Below, one piece after another: positions 26,049 to 34,907 of a stretch of 64,000 nt of DNA. Position 1 is the stretch's first letter. Each line of letters starts with the position of its first letter. A program made the translations under genes and the position numbers. The stretch is from contig JADZGE010000031.1 in the NCBI GenBank assembly GCA_020854035.1, positions 1 to 64,000 of the forward strand, read 5' to 3'. This DNA is from Burkholderiales bacterium (GTDB taxonomy: Bacteria > Pseudomonadota > Gammaproteobacteria > Burkholderiales > SG8-41). Under the pieces are notes generated by a model. It did not search any database and was not told where the DNA came from. It saw only the letters and a list, made by a program, of their open reading frames with translations.

Positions 26049-26072
26049 ATGGGCCACCTTCAGGTGCCCCAT
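26049..26072 (+). repeat. subterminal hairpin at the transposase remnant
   Basis: ATGGGCCACCT (26049-26059), TC, AGGTGCCCCAT (26062-26072): 11-position imperfect palindrome with one C-C mismatch, starting 6 bases after the TnpA-remnant stop. IS200/IS605 elements carry such hairpins near their right end, so this is probably the surviving right-end structure. Confidence 0.55.
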
Positions 26073-26088
26073 GAAAATCGGGGCTGCA

Positions 26089-26988
26089 TTATTTTCCGGA
26101 TTCCAGAGGAAGACGATCTAGAGGAAGGCCACACACTTCGCGCACCCAGTCGCGGAAAGCGCTCACCGCCGGACGCGTCGCTCCGGTAACAGTCGAGACG
26201 AGAAAGTACGCGCGGCCCGTCCTGACCGCAGGTTCGAACGCTATCGTTAACTTACGGTTCTGCAGATCGTCCTGAACAAGCTCCTTTATTGCGATTGCAA
26301 TTCCTCCCCCCGAGATCGCCGCTTCATATGCGAGAAACGAATACTGAAAATCCAGCTTGATCAAGCCGCCCGGTTCCGACAGTCCTGCCCCGGCAAACCA
26401 TACTGGCCAGTCCCGCGGCCTGGAGAGCGCAGTCAACAGCGTTTGCTTCTGCAGCGGTCCACAGAGGGAAACGCTAGGGCTGCAGACCGGGATCAACACT
26501 TCGTCGAACAACCAATCGCTGACCATGTCGGGACGGGGCGCCTTGGCATTCAAGATGGTGATGTCGGCTTCGTCCCCGGCGAGATCAACCTCATCCATCG
26601 TCGTGGCAATCTGGATCATGAACTCGGGATGCTTCGCCTGAAACGGCAGAATTCGAGGCAGCAGCCAGCGAAATGCGATAGTCGGCATCAGCTTGATCCG
26701 CAGGTTCCGATCGGATGTGTGGTCCGATACGAGACGCGTAACGGCGTCAATCTGGTCGAGGGCAATCTCGATGCCTGCGGCGTAGCGCCGGCCATTGTCG
26801 GTAAGGTGAATGCGCCGCTGCCGGCGCGAGAAAAGATTCACGCCGAGCCGCGATTCGAGCTGCATCACGTGACGGCTGATCGCGCTCGGAGTGACGTGCA
26901 ATTCTTCCGCCGCCTTGGTGAAGCTCTGGTGCTTCGCAGCACTCTCGAATGCCCTCACTGCATTGAGGGGTGGAAGTCGTCGCGCCAT
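26089..26988 (-). CDS. LysR-family regulator, GcvA-like
   Basis: 299 residues. N-terminal winged helix-turn-helix (residues about 5-65; SFTKAAEELHVTPSAISRHV) of the GcvA/AmpR branch, then a co-inducer-binding domain (about 90-295). It is transcribed divergently from the amidohydrolase operon, the usual layout for a LysR protein that controls its neighbour, and a perfect palindrome lies in the shared 138-base gap. GC content is lower than in the ribosomal and flagellar blocks. The inducer is unknown; it may be the cluster's substrate or an intermediate. Confidence 0.92.
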   Translation of the reverse strand: MARRLPPLNAVRAFESAAKHQSFTKAAEELHVTPSAISRHVMQLESRLGVNLFSRRQRRIHLTDNGRRYAAGIEIALDQIDAVTRLVSDHTSDRNLRIKLMPTIAFRWLLPRILPFQAKHPEFMIQIATTMDEVDLAGDEADITILNAKAPRPDMVSDWLFDEVLIPVCSPSVSLCGPLQKQTLLTALSRPRDWPVWFAGAGLSEPGGLIKLDFQYSFLAYEAAISGGGIAIAIKELVQDDLQNRKLTIAFEPAVRTGRAYFLVSTVTGATRPAVSAFRDWVREVCGLPLDRLPLESGK

Positions 26989-27002
26989 TCGCCCTGTTGC
27001 GT

Positions 27003-27027
27003 TTTAATCAAATGGAAGGTGATTAAA
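27003..27027. promoter_or_regulatory. candidate operator for the LysR protein
   Basis: TTTAATCA (27003-27010), 9 bases, TGATTAAA (27020-27027): a perfect 8-bp inverted repeat between the divergent LysR gene and the amidohydrolase, 15 bases from the LysR start. Its size and AT-rich arms fit a LysR-type box, although it does not match T-N11-A strictly. Confidence 0.6.
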
Positions 27028-27126
27028 TTATCATTGAGGCGATCCCATCATATCTGCAAGTATAGGCATCCGGTTCGAGCGTAGCAAGCGTGAAACCGGC
27101 TGCGCAGCGAGTGATCGTTTGAGCCA

Positions 27127-28065
27127 ATGAGACCCATGAAAAACCCAACGAAATTAGAAATGAAAGCGCCCGCCGTTCCAGACGTTCCCGCCGCGGAGCT
27201 TCTCGATGCACCGCTTTGCGCAGGACCCGATCCGGATACACATAGGCCGCGGTTCGCGGTGCCTGCCGGCGCTACGGATTGTCACGCACATATCTTCGGG
27301 CCCGCGACGAAGTATCGATATTTCCGGCAACGCGTCTATACCCCGCCCGATGCGCTGCTACCGGCGTATTGGCGCATGCTCGATACTCTGGGGGTTCAAC
27401 GGGCCGTCCTCGTCCAGCCGAGCGTTTACGAGTTCGACAACAGCGCCATGCTCGATGCGATCGCTGCATCGGATCGACCCATGCGCGGCGTGGCTGTCGT
27501 GCCAGAGTCGATCAGCGACGCGGAACTCGAGCGTATGCATCAGAGCGGCGTGCGAGGCGTGCGATTCAACATCTGCGACGTGAAACCGGAACAGCGCGGG
27601 AAGATCTCGATGGAAGTCGTACGGCGCATCGCGCGCCGGATAAAACGCCTCGGCTGGCACGTGCAGTTCCTGATGCGTGTCGACGAGTTTCCCGATCTCG
27701 AGGAAATGTTCAACGACTTTCCCACGGATATCGTGGTTGATCATTTCGGCTATATGAAGCCTCCGGCCAATATCGACCACCCGAGCTTCCAGGCGCTGCT
27801 CGCCCTCGTCGCGCGCGGACATTGCTGGGTCAAGATCTCGCGCGCCTACAGCTTCGGCGATGCGAAACCTTTTGCGCGCGCGCTTGTGGCCGCGAATGCC
27901 GACAGGCTCGTCTGGGGATCGGATTGGCCCCACCCCCAGATGAGAGTTCACAACATGCCGAACGACGGCGCCCTCTTCAACAAGCTGCTCGAGTGGATTC
28001 CGGAAGAGGCGGTCCGCGCCAGGATACTGGTCGACAACCCGAGGGAGCTGTATGACTTTGATTAG
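27127..28065 (+). CDS. amidohydrolase 2 family, 2-pyrone-4,6-dicarboxylate lactonase-like
   Basis: 312 residues, TIM-barrel metal hydrolase. The first metal/active-site motif is DCHAHIFGPATKYRY, very like the CHxHIFGP of LigI-type PDC lactonases. VVDHFGYMKPP and WGSDWPHP, with the catalytic Asp, are also of that type. LigI opens the lactone in protocatechuate 4,5-cleavage; related enzymes act on other lactones, so the exact substrate is inferred. Start 27127 gives a short leader before an ATG at 27136, and either could be used. First gene of a four-gene + strand row. Confidence 0.82.
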   Translation: MRPMKNPTKLEMKAPAVPDVPAAELLDAPLCAGPDPDTHRPRFAVPAGATDCHAHIFGPATKYRYFRQRVYTPPDALLPAYWRMLDTLGVQRAVLVQPSVYEFDNSAMLDAIAASDRPMRGVAVVPESISDAELERMHQSGVRGVRFNICDVKPEQRGKISMEVVRRIARRIKRLGWHVQFLMRVDEFPDLEEMFNDFPTDIVVDHFGYMKPPANIDHPSFQALLALVARGHCWVKISRAYSFGDAKPFARALVAANADRLVWGSDWPHPQMRVHNMPNDGALFNKLLEWIPEEAVRARILVDNPRELYDFD

Positions 28066-28122
28066 CCCGTCGCGCCGCGCGAAAAGAGGGCGGCGCACGA
28101 ACACACTTCGGGGGTCATCGAT

Positions 28123-29097
28123 ATGAACCTGTTATTGCGGTTCTTCTTCCGTGGTTTGCTCGTGTGTTTGTCCGCGAGCGCATTGGCGCAACCGTACCCA
28201 CTCAAACCCGTGCGTCTTGTGGTGCCGTGGCCGCCAGGCGGGACGAACGACATTATCGCGCGGGCACTTGCGCAGCGCCTTGGCGCGGCGCTCGGTCATC
28301 AGGTGATCGTCGATAACAGGGGAGGATCGAATGGTGTCATCGGCGCGAGCATCGTCGCCCAATCGCAGCCAGACGGCTACACGCTCATGTCTCACAGCAT
28401 CACCTCTCACGTAACCAATCACGCCATCTACGCGCATCTACCGTACGACACGATCAGCGATTTCGCGCCGATCACGCAAATCTCTTCGGTGGCGCTGGTG
28501 ATCATAGTTCACCCCAGTTTCCCACCACGTACGGTCGCGGAATTCATGAAGCTTGCCAAGAGAAAGCCGGGCACTATCAATTACGGGTCATTCGGCACGG
28601 GCAGCATGGGACATCTCGCGGGTGAGCTCTTGAAGAGCATGGCCAATATCAATATGACGCACGTGCCCTACAAAGGCGGTGGACCTCAAATGATCGCGAC
28701 GATCGCGGGTGAAGTGCCGGTTTCCTTCGCCGGCGTGTCAACCGCATTTCCCTATATCAAGGCTGGCCGCGTGCGCGCATTGGCGGTGACCAGCAGTACC
28801 CGCATCGCGCAACTGCCCGACCTACCCACCGTTGCCGAGACCCCCGGCTTGAAGGGCTACGAGGCAATCGTGATGTATGCGTTGTGGGCGCCCGCGAAGA
28901 CCCCGCGAGAGATCATTGCGAAGCTGAACAGCACGGTCGCGCAGGTGATCCGCACGACGGGATTCCGCCAGGTATTGAGCGACAACGGGATGACCGAGCC
29001 TGTCGGCAACTCGCCGGAGGACGCAGCAGCGACGATCGGGACTGAGATGCGGAAGATAGCGCAACTCGTCGGGACCGCGGGAGTGAAGCGGGAATGA
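28123..29097 (+). CDS. Bug/TctC-family periplasmic solute-binding protein
   Basis: 324 residues. Signal peptide with hydrophobic core ending in ASALAQ (about residue 22), then the Bug signature YPLKPVRLVVPWPPGGTND and the late motif LPDLPTVAETPGLKGYEA. Bug receptors, greatly expanded in Burkholderiales, bind carboxylates such as aromatic acids or dicarboxylates. No TctAB membrane genes follow, so it is an orphan receptor, possibly feeding a transporter elsewhere or a sensory role. It lies 57 bases after the amidohydrolase. Confidence 0.93.
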   Translation: MNLLLRFFFRGLLVCLSASALAQPYPLKPVRLVVPWPPGGTNDIIARALAQRLGAALGHQVIVDNRGGSNGVIGASIVAQSQPDGYTLMSHSITSHVTNHAIYAHLPYDTISDFAPITQISSVALVIIVHPSFPPRTVAEFMKLAKRKPGTINYGSFGTGSMGHLAGELLKSMANINMTHVPYKGGGPQMIATIAGEVPVSFAGVSTAFPYIKAGRVRALAVTSSTRIAQLPDLPTVAETPGLKGYEAIVMYALWAPAKTPREIIAKLNSTVAQVIRTTGFRQVLSDNGMTEPVGNSPEDAAATIGTEMRKIAQLVGTAGVKRE

Positions 29098-29127
29098 GTT
29101 TCGTGACCCCTCGAGTGGTATCGAGAA

Positions 29128-29994
29128 ATGGATGACATTCGCAAGGTGATGGTGGTTGGCAGCGGTGTCATGGGGACCGGCGTGCTTTCGATGTTCGCGG
29201 CGGCGGGATTCGAGTGCACGCTGCTAACGCGCGATCCGACACGCGTTCGGGACGTGCCGGGTGGAGTGCGCGTGGTAGGGGTACCGCCGAAGGACCCGCC
29301 TGATCTCGTCATCGAGAACGTGCCGGAAGACTTGCACATCAAGCAACAGACCTTTCGCAGACTCGATGACGTGTATCGAGGACGCGCCATTCTTGCGAGC
29401 AACGCTTCCTCGTTGCCCCTGCAGGCGATTGCCGACGTGCTCTCGCATCCCGAAGCGTTTTGCGGTATCCACTACTACCAGCCTCCGGATGCGTTCGATT
29501 ACGTCGAGCTGATCAGCGTTGAACAGACGTCATCCGAGGTAGTCGAGCGCGCGACATCGGCGCTCGCGCGCACCGGGAAGAAGGCGATACATCTCAGGAA
29601 ACCCGTTATTGGTCACTTGCTGAATCGCCTGCAGCACGCACTGCTGCACGAGGCGTTCTTTATGATCGAGCAAGGCATCATCGATGCGCAGGGTGTCGAC
29701 TTGCTCGCCAAGAACCTGCTGGGTCCTCGCATGTGCGTGACCGGCCTGATTGAACAGAAAGACATTGCCGGACTCGAAGCCACGGCACGATCCCAGCAAG
29801 GCGTCGTGCCGCATCTACATCACGGTTCAGAGCCCGTGCCGATGCTGCAAAAAATGGTCGAAGATGGGATGCTCGGTGTGAGAAGTGGGCGCGGATTCTA
29901 CGATTGGTCGGGACGTGACGTGGACGCCGTCAGGCGAGATGCCGCGGACAAGCTCTCGCGTATACTCGATATCATTCGCGAACCGGCGCGTTGA
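29128..29994 (+). CDS. 3-hydroxyacyl-CoA dehydrogenase-like protein
   Basis: 288 residues. N-terminal Rossmann fold with dinucleotide motif VVGSGVMGTGV (residues about 8-18), the NASSLPLQAIADVL segment of the 3-hydroxyacyl-CoA dehydrogenase NAD domain, and a helical C-terminal domain with GRGFYDWS near the end. It would oxidise a 3-hydroxy acid or its CoA ester with NAD+. The catalytic region HYYQPP replaces the usual HFFNP, so the substrate probably differs from fatty acids. It starts 30 bases after the Bug gene; the next gene starts 46 bases downstream. Confidence 0.85.
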   Translation: MDDIRKVMVVGSGVMGTGVLSMFAAAGFECTLLTRDPTRVRDVPGGVRVVGVPPKDPPDLVIENVPEDLHIKQQTFRRLDDVYRGRAILASNASSLPLQAIADVLSHPEAFCGIHYYQPPDAFDYVELISVEQTSSEVVERATSALARTGKKAIHLRKPVIGHLLNRLQHALLHEAFFMIEQGIIDAQGVDLLAKNLLGPRMCVTGLIEQKDIAGLEATARSQQGVVPHLHHGSEPVPMLQKMVEDGMLGVRSGRGFYDWSGRDVDAVRRDAADKLSRILDIIREPAR

Positions 29995-30040
29995 TTCGCT
30001 TACGCTTCGGAATACAGTTCACTCCAGCAGGAAGCTCGGT

Positions 30041-30739
30041 ATGCCGGTCGCCCAAGAGATATTGGAATGTTTGCGCCGCGTCAGCACCGCGACACTCACG
30101 AGTCAGCTGTTGAAGCGCGGCATGCGCAACAGGTCCATGCGCGGGGTCCAGCCGATCCACGCTGTTTCCGAACGCATGGTGGGCGAGGCGATGACACTTC
30201 GAAATATCCCCGCTCGTGAAGATCTCGACACCATGGAGTCTCTCGCGAGCATTGAGCATCCACAGCGCAAGGCCTTCGAGACGATCGCCGCCGGCAGGAT
30301 ACTCGTAATCGACTGTCGGGGTGAGACCGGCGTGGGTGCCGCGGGGGACATACTCATCGCGCGCCTGGCGGCACGCGGCGCAGCGGGACTGGTCACCGAC
30401 GGAGGTATTCGCGATGTTGTGTCTGCTGGTGCCCAGGGGATTCCAGTGTACTGCGGTGGCGCGGCAGCACCTCCAAACGTGGCCTGTCACCATGCGGTTG
30501 CGATTGATGATCCGATCGGGTGCGGCGGCGTAGCTGTCTTTCCTGGTGATGTTCTCGTCGGAGATCGCGACGGTGTGGTCGTCGTTCCCGCGCACTTGGC
30601 CGCTGAGATCACACCGGACGCTGTCGAGCAAGAGGAGATCGAAGAGTTCGTCCTGCGCGAAATTTGCGCTGGTCGCCCGTTGTTCGGCACCTATCCGCCA
30701 AACGCTGAAACGTTGGCGAGATACCGCAAGTGCCGATAA
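30041..30739 (+). CDS. RraA-like protein, HMG/CHA aldolase type
   Basis: 232 residues. The core GAAGDILIARLAARGAAG and VTDGGIRDV matches the family that contains 4-carboxy-4-hydroxy-2-oxoadipate aldolase/oxaloacetate decarboxylase and the RNase E inhibitor RraA; the Arg-Asp pair of GxRD is the aldolase metal/pyruvate site. In this context an aldolase for the last step of a ring-cleavage pathway is more likely than an RNase regulator. The ATG at 30041 has AGGAAG upstream; an in-frame start at 29885 would overlap the previous gene and is rejected. Confidence 0.85.
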   Translation: MPVAQEILECLRRVSTATLTSQLLKRGMRNRSMRGVQPIHAVSERMVGEAMTLRNIPAREDLDTMESLASIEHPQRKAFETIAAGRILVIDCRGETGVGAAGDILIARLAARGAAGLVTDGGIRDVVSAGAQGIPVYCGGAAAPPNVACHHAVAIDDPIGCGGVAVFPGDVLVGDRDGVVVVPAHLAAEITPDAVEQEEIEEFVLREICAGRPLFGTYPPNAETLARYRKCR

Positions 30740-30856
30740 GCGCGTGGTGTCCAGGAGATCAACCGACGTTTCGAAGCCAGCGCGAGAGTCATCGCTGGGG
30801 CCGTTTCGACAGGACCCGGCGAGCGGGAAGTGCGCACGCGCGCGCCCGGGCGCTCG

Positions 30857-31630
30857 CTAGCGCAGCGGCGCGAGCATCGCCGCCAGCCCTTCTTCGAACG
30901 CGCGTGTGAGAAAAGGCGCGGCGAGGGGCAGCGCGAGCGTCAACGCGAGCCAGCCGACGAGGATCATCGCGGGAAAGCCCACGGCGAAGAGGTTCAACTG
31001 GGGCGCCGCGCGCGTGAGGATGCCGAGCGCAACGTTGGTGATGAGGATCGCCGCGATCACCGGCAGCGCGAGCATGAGCCCGCTCACGAAGATCCCGGCG
31101 CCCGCCTGCGCGAGCGCGAGCGCGGCCGGGGCACCGCCCCCCGCCGCCCCCACCGGCAGGAGCCGGAAGCTCTCGGCGAGGGCCACCAGCATCATCAGGT
31201 GACCGTTCATCGAGAGGAACACGAGCGATGCGAGGAGCCCCAGGAACTGCGCGACCATCGGCGTCTGCGTGCCGTGCAGCGGATCGTAGAAAGTCGCGAA
31301 GCCGAGTCCCATCTGCAGCCCCGTCACTTCGCCCGCGACGTCCACCATGGCGAACACCAGGCGCAGCGTGAATCCCATCGCCGCGCCGATCAGCATCTCG
31401 CCCGCGAGCGCCACCAGGCCCGGGCCCGACCAGGGATCGGCCGCCGGGACGCTCGCGACGAGAGGGGCGAGCGCGAGCGTCACGCCGACCGCGGCGGCCG
31501 CCTTGATGCGGCGCGAAACGCCGGCGTCCCCGAGGATCGGGGCCGTGCCGATGAGGGCCGCCACGCGCGCGAGCGGCCACAGGAAACCGGCGAGCCACGC
31601 GGCGAGCTGCTCGTAGGTGAAGGTCAGCAT
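30857..31630 (-). CDS. fliR: flagellar export apparatus protein FliR
   Basis: 257 residues, about six membrane segments; with FliP and FliQ forms the core export channel of the flagellar type III system. MGLGFATFYDPLHGTQTP is the diagnostic FliR segment. It is the last gene of the fliFGHIJKLMNOPQR run. A 132-base gap separates it from fliQ, larger than elsewhere in the run. Confidence 0.95.
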   Translation of the reverse strand: MLTFTYEQLAAWLAGFLWPLARVAALIGTAPILGDAGVSRRIKAAAAVGVTLALAPLVASVPAADPWSGPGLVALAGEMLIGAAMGFTLRLVFAMVDVAGEVTGLQMGLGFATFYDPLHGTQTPMVAQFLGLLASLVFLSMNGHLMMLVALAESFRLLPVGAAGGGAPAALALAQAGAGIFVSGLMLALPVIAAILITNVALGILTRAAPQLNLFAVGFPAMILVGWLALTLALPLAAPFLTRAFEEGLAAMLAPLR

Positions 31631-31762
31631 CGATGCGGCTTCGCGTGCCGGACGGGGGGATTTGCCGCGGCGACGCCGGGATCGCGGAGACGTCCGACGG
31701 GAGCGCGGCCAGGGGCCGTCATCAGCGCGGGCCGCGGCTCTGCGGCGACATCGGCCGGGGGG

Positions 31763-32032
31763 CTACCCCGGCGCGAACGGCAGGCTCTCCAGCAGCCGGC
31801 GCGTGTAGTCGACGAGGAGCGAGAGCATCCACGGCCCGGCGACGACGAGCGCCGTCAGCATCGCCAGGAGCTTGGGGATGAACGAGAGCGTCATCTCGTT
31901 GATCTGCGTCGCCGCCTGGAACACGCTCACCAGCAGCCCCACCGCGAGGCCCGTGAGCAGCACCGGCGCGGCGACGAGAAAGGTCACTTCCAGCGCGCGC
32001 TGACCGAGCTCGATCACGCCTTCGGGAGTCAT
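31763..32032 (-). CDS. fliQ: flagellar export apparatus protein FliQ
   Basis: 89 residues with two membrane helices, the standard size for this export-channel subunit. [20 protein letters not shown] and the middle [20 protein letters not shown] are typical. Its ATG overlaps the fliP stop (ATGA). Confidence 0.97.
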   Translation of the reverse strand: MTPEGVIELGQRALEVTFLVAAPVLLTGLAVGLLVSVFQAATQINEMTLSFIPKLLAMLTALVVAGPWMLSLLVDYTRRLLESLPFAPG

Positions 32033-32781
32033 GTGCCGAAGCTCTGGGCGAGCGAGCCGATGAGGAGGTTCCAGCCGTCGGCGAGCACGAACAGCATCAG
32101 CTTGAACGGCAGCGAGATGATAACCGGCGAGAGCATCATCATGCCCATAGACATCAGCACGCTCGATACCACCATGTCGATGATGAGGAACGGAATGAAC
32201 ACGAGGAAGGCGATCTGGAACGCCGTCTTCAGCTCGCTCGTGATGAACGCGGGGATCAGCGCCTTCAACGGCACGTCCTCGCCGCGCGCGTTATCCTGCG
32301 AACGCGACAGGCGCAGGAAGAGCGCGAGGTCCGCCGCGCGCGTCTGGCGCATCATGAACGCCTTCACGGGCACGCTCGCCCGCTCCAGCGCTTCTCCCGC
32401 CCCGATGCGGTTCTCGGTATAAGGCACCCAGGCCTCCGCGTGCACGCGCTCGAGCACCGGGGCCATCACGAAGAGCGTCAGGAAGAGGGCGAGTCCGATC
32501 AGCACCTGGTTGGGCGGCGCGGTGGGCGTGCCGAGCGCTTGGCGCATGAGCGAGAGCACGATGATGATGCGGGTGAACCCCGTCATCATGAGGAGCACCG
32601 CCGGCAGGAAGGCGAGGGACGTGAGGAAGAGCAGCGTCTGCAGCGACAGCGCGTAGGTCTGCGAGCCGCCCGGGCCCGGCGTCGCGGTCACCGCCGGCAT
32701 GCCCGGCACCTGCGCCCACGCGAGCCCCGCGGTGAAAAGCGCGACTGCGCAGACGGCTGCGCGGAGCATGCGGTGAGTCAT
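32029..32781 (-). CDS. fliP: flagellar export apparatus protein FliP
   Basis: 250 residues. A cleavable signal peptide (residues 1 to about 23, ending AWAQ) precedes the conserved core [21 protein letters not shown] and [20 protein letters not shown]. The ATG at 32781 ([10 protein letters not shown]) is chosen; a frame open to 33150 would run through the fliO gap. Five or six copies build the export gate. Confidence 0.97.
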   Translation of the reverse strand: MTHRMLRAAVCAVALFTAGLAWAQVPGMPAVTATPGPGGSQTYALSLQTLLFLTSLAFLPAVLLMMTGFTRIIIVLSLMRQALGTPTAPPNQVLIGLALFLTLFVMAPVLERVHAEAWVPYTENRIGAGEALERASVPVKAFMMRQTRAADLALFLRLSRSQDNARGEDVPLKALIPAFITSELKTAFQIAFLVFIPFLIIDMVVSSVLMSMGMMMLSPVIISLPFKLMLFVLADGWNLLIGSLAQSFGT

Positions 32782-32981
32782 CGTGTTCGTTCCTCGCGGA
32801 GAGTCGATTGTGCCGCTCTCGCGGCGCAGTCCATCGCGCGGAAAGACGGGGAAGTGGCGTGTTGTTCCCGGCTTCCTCCCGTTCGCATCGGGCCTTCGCG
32901 GTCCGGGTGGACCCGGCGTGAGGCTGGCGGCGGGTCTCACGCGAAGCGCGCGGAGCAAGGCATGGTCCCGCACGGGAAGCG

Positions 32982-33428
32982 TCAAGCGGCGGGGTGCCTG
33001 CCGCGTTGCTTCTCGAGCGCCCGGCCGAGCCAGCGCGCGAAGGTCGCGTCCGCTGCCTGCGCGGGGCCGCCCGTCCCGTCGGCCTCGGCGGGCCGGGGCA
33101 GCGCGTGAAGCGTGCGCACCGCGCCCGGCGCGACGCCCAGCACGAGCCACGTATCGCGCACTTCCACCACCACCACCCGCTCGCGCTGTCCTACCGCGAC
33201 GCCGCCGCGCACCCGCACGATGCCGGCGGGCACGCTCGTGCCCACGCCGAGGCGGCGCGTCACCCAGGCCGCCGCGGCGACCATGGCGAGCACGAGCCCC
33301 AGGCCGAGGGAGACCTGCAGCACGCCGGCGAGCCCGGGGCCGGGCGCCGCCGCTTCCGCGGCGACGGCCGGAGCGGCGGCGAGCGCGGCCGCGAGCGCTG
33401 CCGTGGCGCGGCGGGCGCGAACTACCAC
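32982..33428 (-). CDS. fliO: flagellar biosynthesis protein FliO
   Basis: 148 residues, the poorly conserved bitopic FliO that helps FliP assemble. N-terminal Ala-rich signal-like segment, then one membrane helix ([20 protein letters not shown]), then a small cytoplasmic domain ([20 protein letters not shown]). The start is GTG at 33428, overlapping the fliN TGG-TAG end by 7 bases. A 200-base gap with a 7-bp GCGTGAG/CTCACGC hairpin (32916-32942) separates it from fliP. Confidence 0.88.
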   Translation of the reverse strand: MVVRARRATAALAAALAAAPAVAAEAAAPGPGLAGVLQVSLGLGLVLAMVAAAAWVTRRLGVGTSVPAGIVRVRGGVAVGQRERVVVVEVRDTWLVLGVAPGAVRTLHALPRPAEADGTGGPAQAADATFARWLGRALEKQRGRHPAA

Positions 33429-33832
33429 CGCTTCAGCCTCCGCATGCGCTCGGCCGGCGTGATGATGTCGGTCAAGCGAACGCCGAATTTCTCGTTCACC
33501 ACCACGACCTCGCCCTGCGCGATGAGGCAGCCATTCACGAGCACGTCCATCGGCTCCCCGGCGAGGCCGTCGAGCTCCACCACCGAGCCCTGCGCGAGCT
33601 GGAGCAGGTTGCGGATCGAGATGCGCGTTCGTCCCAGCTCGACGGTCACCTGGACCGGGATGTCGAGCACCATGTCGATGTCGCCCGGGGCCTCGCCCGC
33701 CGGCCGCGCGGCGCTCAACTGCCCGAAGAGCGGCGCGACGGCCGGCTTCAGGTCGACCTGAGCGGCCGGCTCGGCGGCGGCGGACTGCCATTCCTCGACC
33801 GGAGTGGCGGCGGGAGTGCTGGTATCCATCAT
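33422..33832 (-). CDS. fliN: flagellar motor switch protein FliN
   Basis: 136 residues. Variable N-terminus, then the SpoA domain (residues about 50-130; [17 protein letters not shown] and [20 protein letters not shown]). Builds the lower C-ring with FliM and FliG and helps dock FliH. A near-identical double Met (MMDTS) starts the protein. Confidence 0.97.
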   Translation of the reverse strand: MMDTSTPAATPVEEWQSAAAEPAAQVDLKPAVAPLFGQLSAARPAGEAPGDIDMVLDIPVQVTVELGRTRISIRNLLQLAQGSVVELDGLAGEPMDVLVNGCLIAQGEVVVVNEKFGVRLTDIITPAERMRRLKRW

Positions 33833-33886
33833 GTCGTACCTCGTCTTCTCCGTGTGGACAATGTCCCTCGCCGGGCGATGCCGCCG

Positions 33887-34900
33887 CTACGCCGCGGAAG
33901 CTCGCGCCGTATCCTCCGCGTTCCCGTGGTGCAGCACGCGCACGACCTGCAGCGCGTACTGGCCGTTGCACGCGCCGTAGCGGCATTCCATCACCGGCAC
34001 GCCGTCCACTTCGGCGGTGACGGTCTTCCCGATTTCCATGCCGATCACGTCGCCGGCCTTGAGCTTCAGCACCTGTTCGAGCGGCAGCGTGGCGTGCGCG
34101 AGCGTCGCGGCGAGCTGTACTTCCGCGGATTGCACCTGCTTCGAGAGCAGGCGCAGCCACCGCTTGTCCGGTTCCGCCTTCTCGCCCCGCGGCTGCGCGA
34201 AGAGCGTCTCGCGGATCGGCTCGAGCATGGCGTAGGGCAGGGCGACGTGGATCGCGCCCGCCGCCTCGGCGCCGAGATCGATCGTGAAGCCCGCCGCCAC
34301 CATGAGCTCCCCCGGCGGCGCGAGGGCGACGAAGCGGGGATTCGTTTCGGAGCGCACGCGCTCGAACTTGAGCGGGTGCACCGGCTCCCAGGCATGTTCA
34401 AGCCCTTCGAAGACGACCTCGAGCAGGCGCTCGATGATGCGCGACTCGGTCGGCGTGAATTCGCGCGCCTCGGCGCGTGCGGCGAACCGGCCGTCGCCGC
34501 CGAAGAGCGCGTCGATCACCTGCAGCACGAGGGCCGCCTCGAACACCACCAGCCCCGCGCCGCGCAACGGCCGGGCGTGGACGACGTTGAAGCTCGCCGG
34601 GGCGGGAAGGCCCGTCACGAGATCGCCGTAGTTCTGGGTGCGCGCCGGGCTCACCGAGACTTCCGCCGCGCGCCGCATGAAGTTGAAGAGTCCCGTGCGC
34701 AGCCGGCGCGCGAAGCGCTCGTTCACCGCTTCGAGCGTGGGCATGCGCCCGCGTACGATGCGTTCCTGCCGCGCGAGGTTGTAGGGCCGTGGGCCGGGAA
34801 TACCCGGACCCGCGCCCGGCGCGGGCTCCTCCTCGCCCTCGCCGGTGACCCCTTGCAGGAGGGCGTCGACCTCGTCCTGCGACAGGAATTCCTTGGCCAT
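33887..34900 (-). CDS. fliM: flagellar motor switch protein FliM
   Basis: 337 residues. The N-terminal LSQDEVDALLQG is the CheY-phosphate-binding motif. The middle domain and C-terminal SpoA domain (KAGDVIGMEIGKTVTAEVDG) are complete. Lies between fliN and fliL in standard order. Confidence 0.97.
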   Translation of the reverse strand: MAKEFLSQDEVDALLQGVTGEGEEEPAPGAGPGIPGPRPYNLARQERIVRGRMPTLEAVNERFARRLRTGLFNFMRRAAEVSVSPARTQNYGDLVTGLPAPASFNVVHARPLRGAGLVVFEAALVLQVIDALFGGDGRFAARAEAREFTPTESRIIERLLEVVFEGLEHAWEPVHPLKFERVRSETNPRFVALAPPGELMVAAGFTIDLGAEAAGAIHVALPYAMLEPIRETLFAQPRGEKAEPDKRWLRLLSKQVQSAEVQLAATLAHATLPLEQVLKLKAGDVIGMEIGKTVTAEVDGVPVMECRYGACNGQYALQVVRVLHHGNAEDTARASAA

Positions 34901-34907
34901 GGACGCG

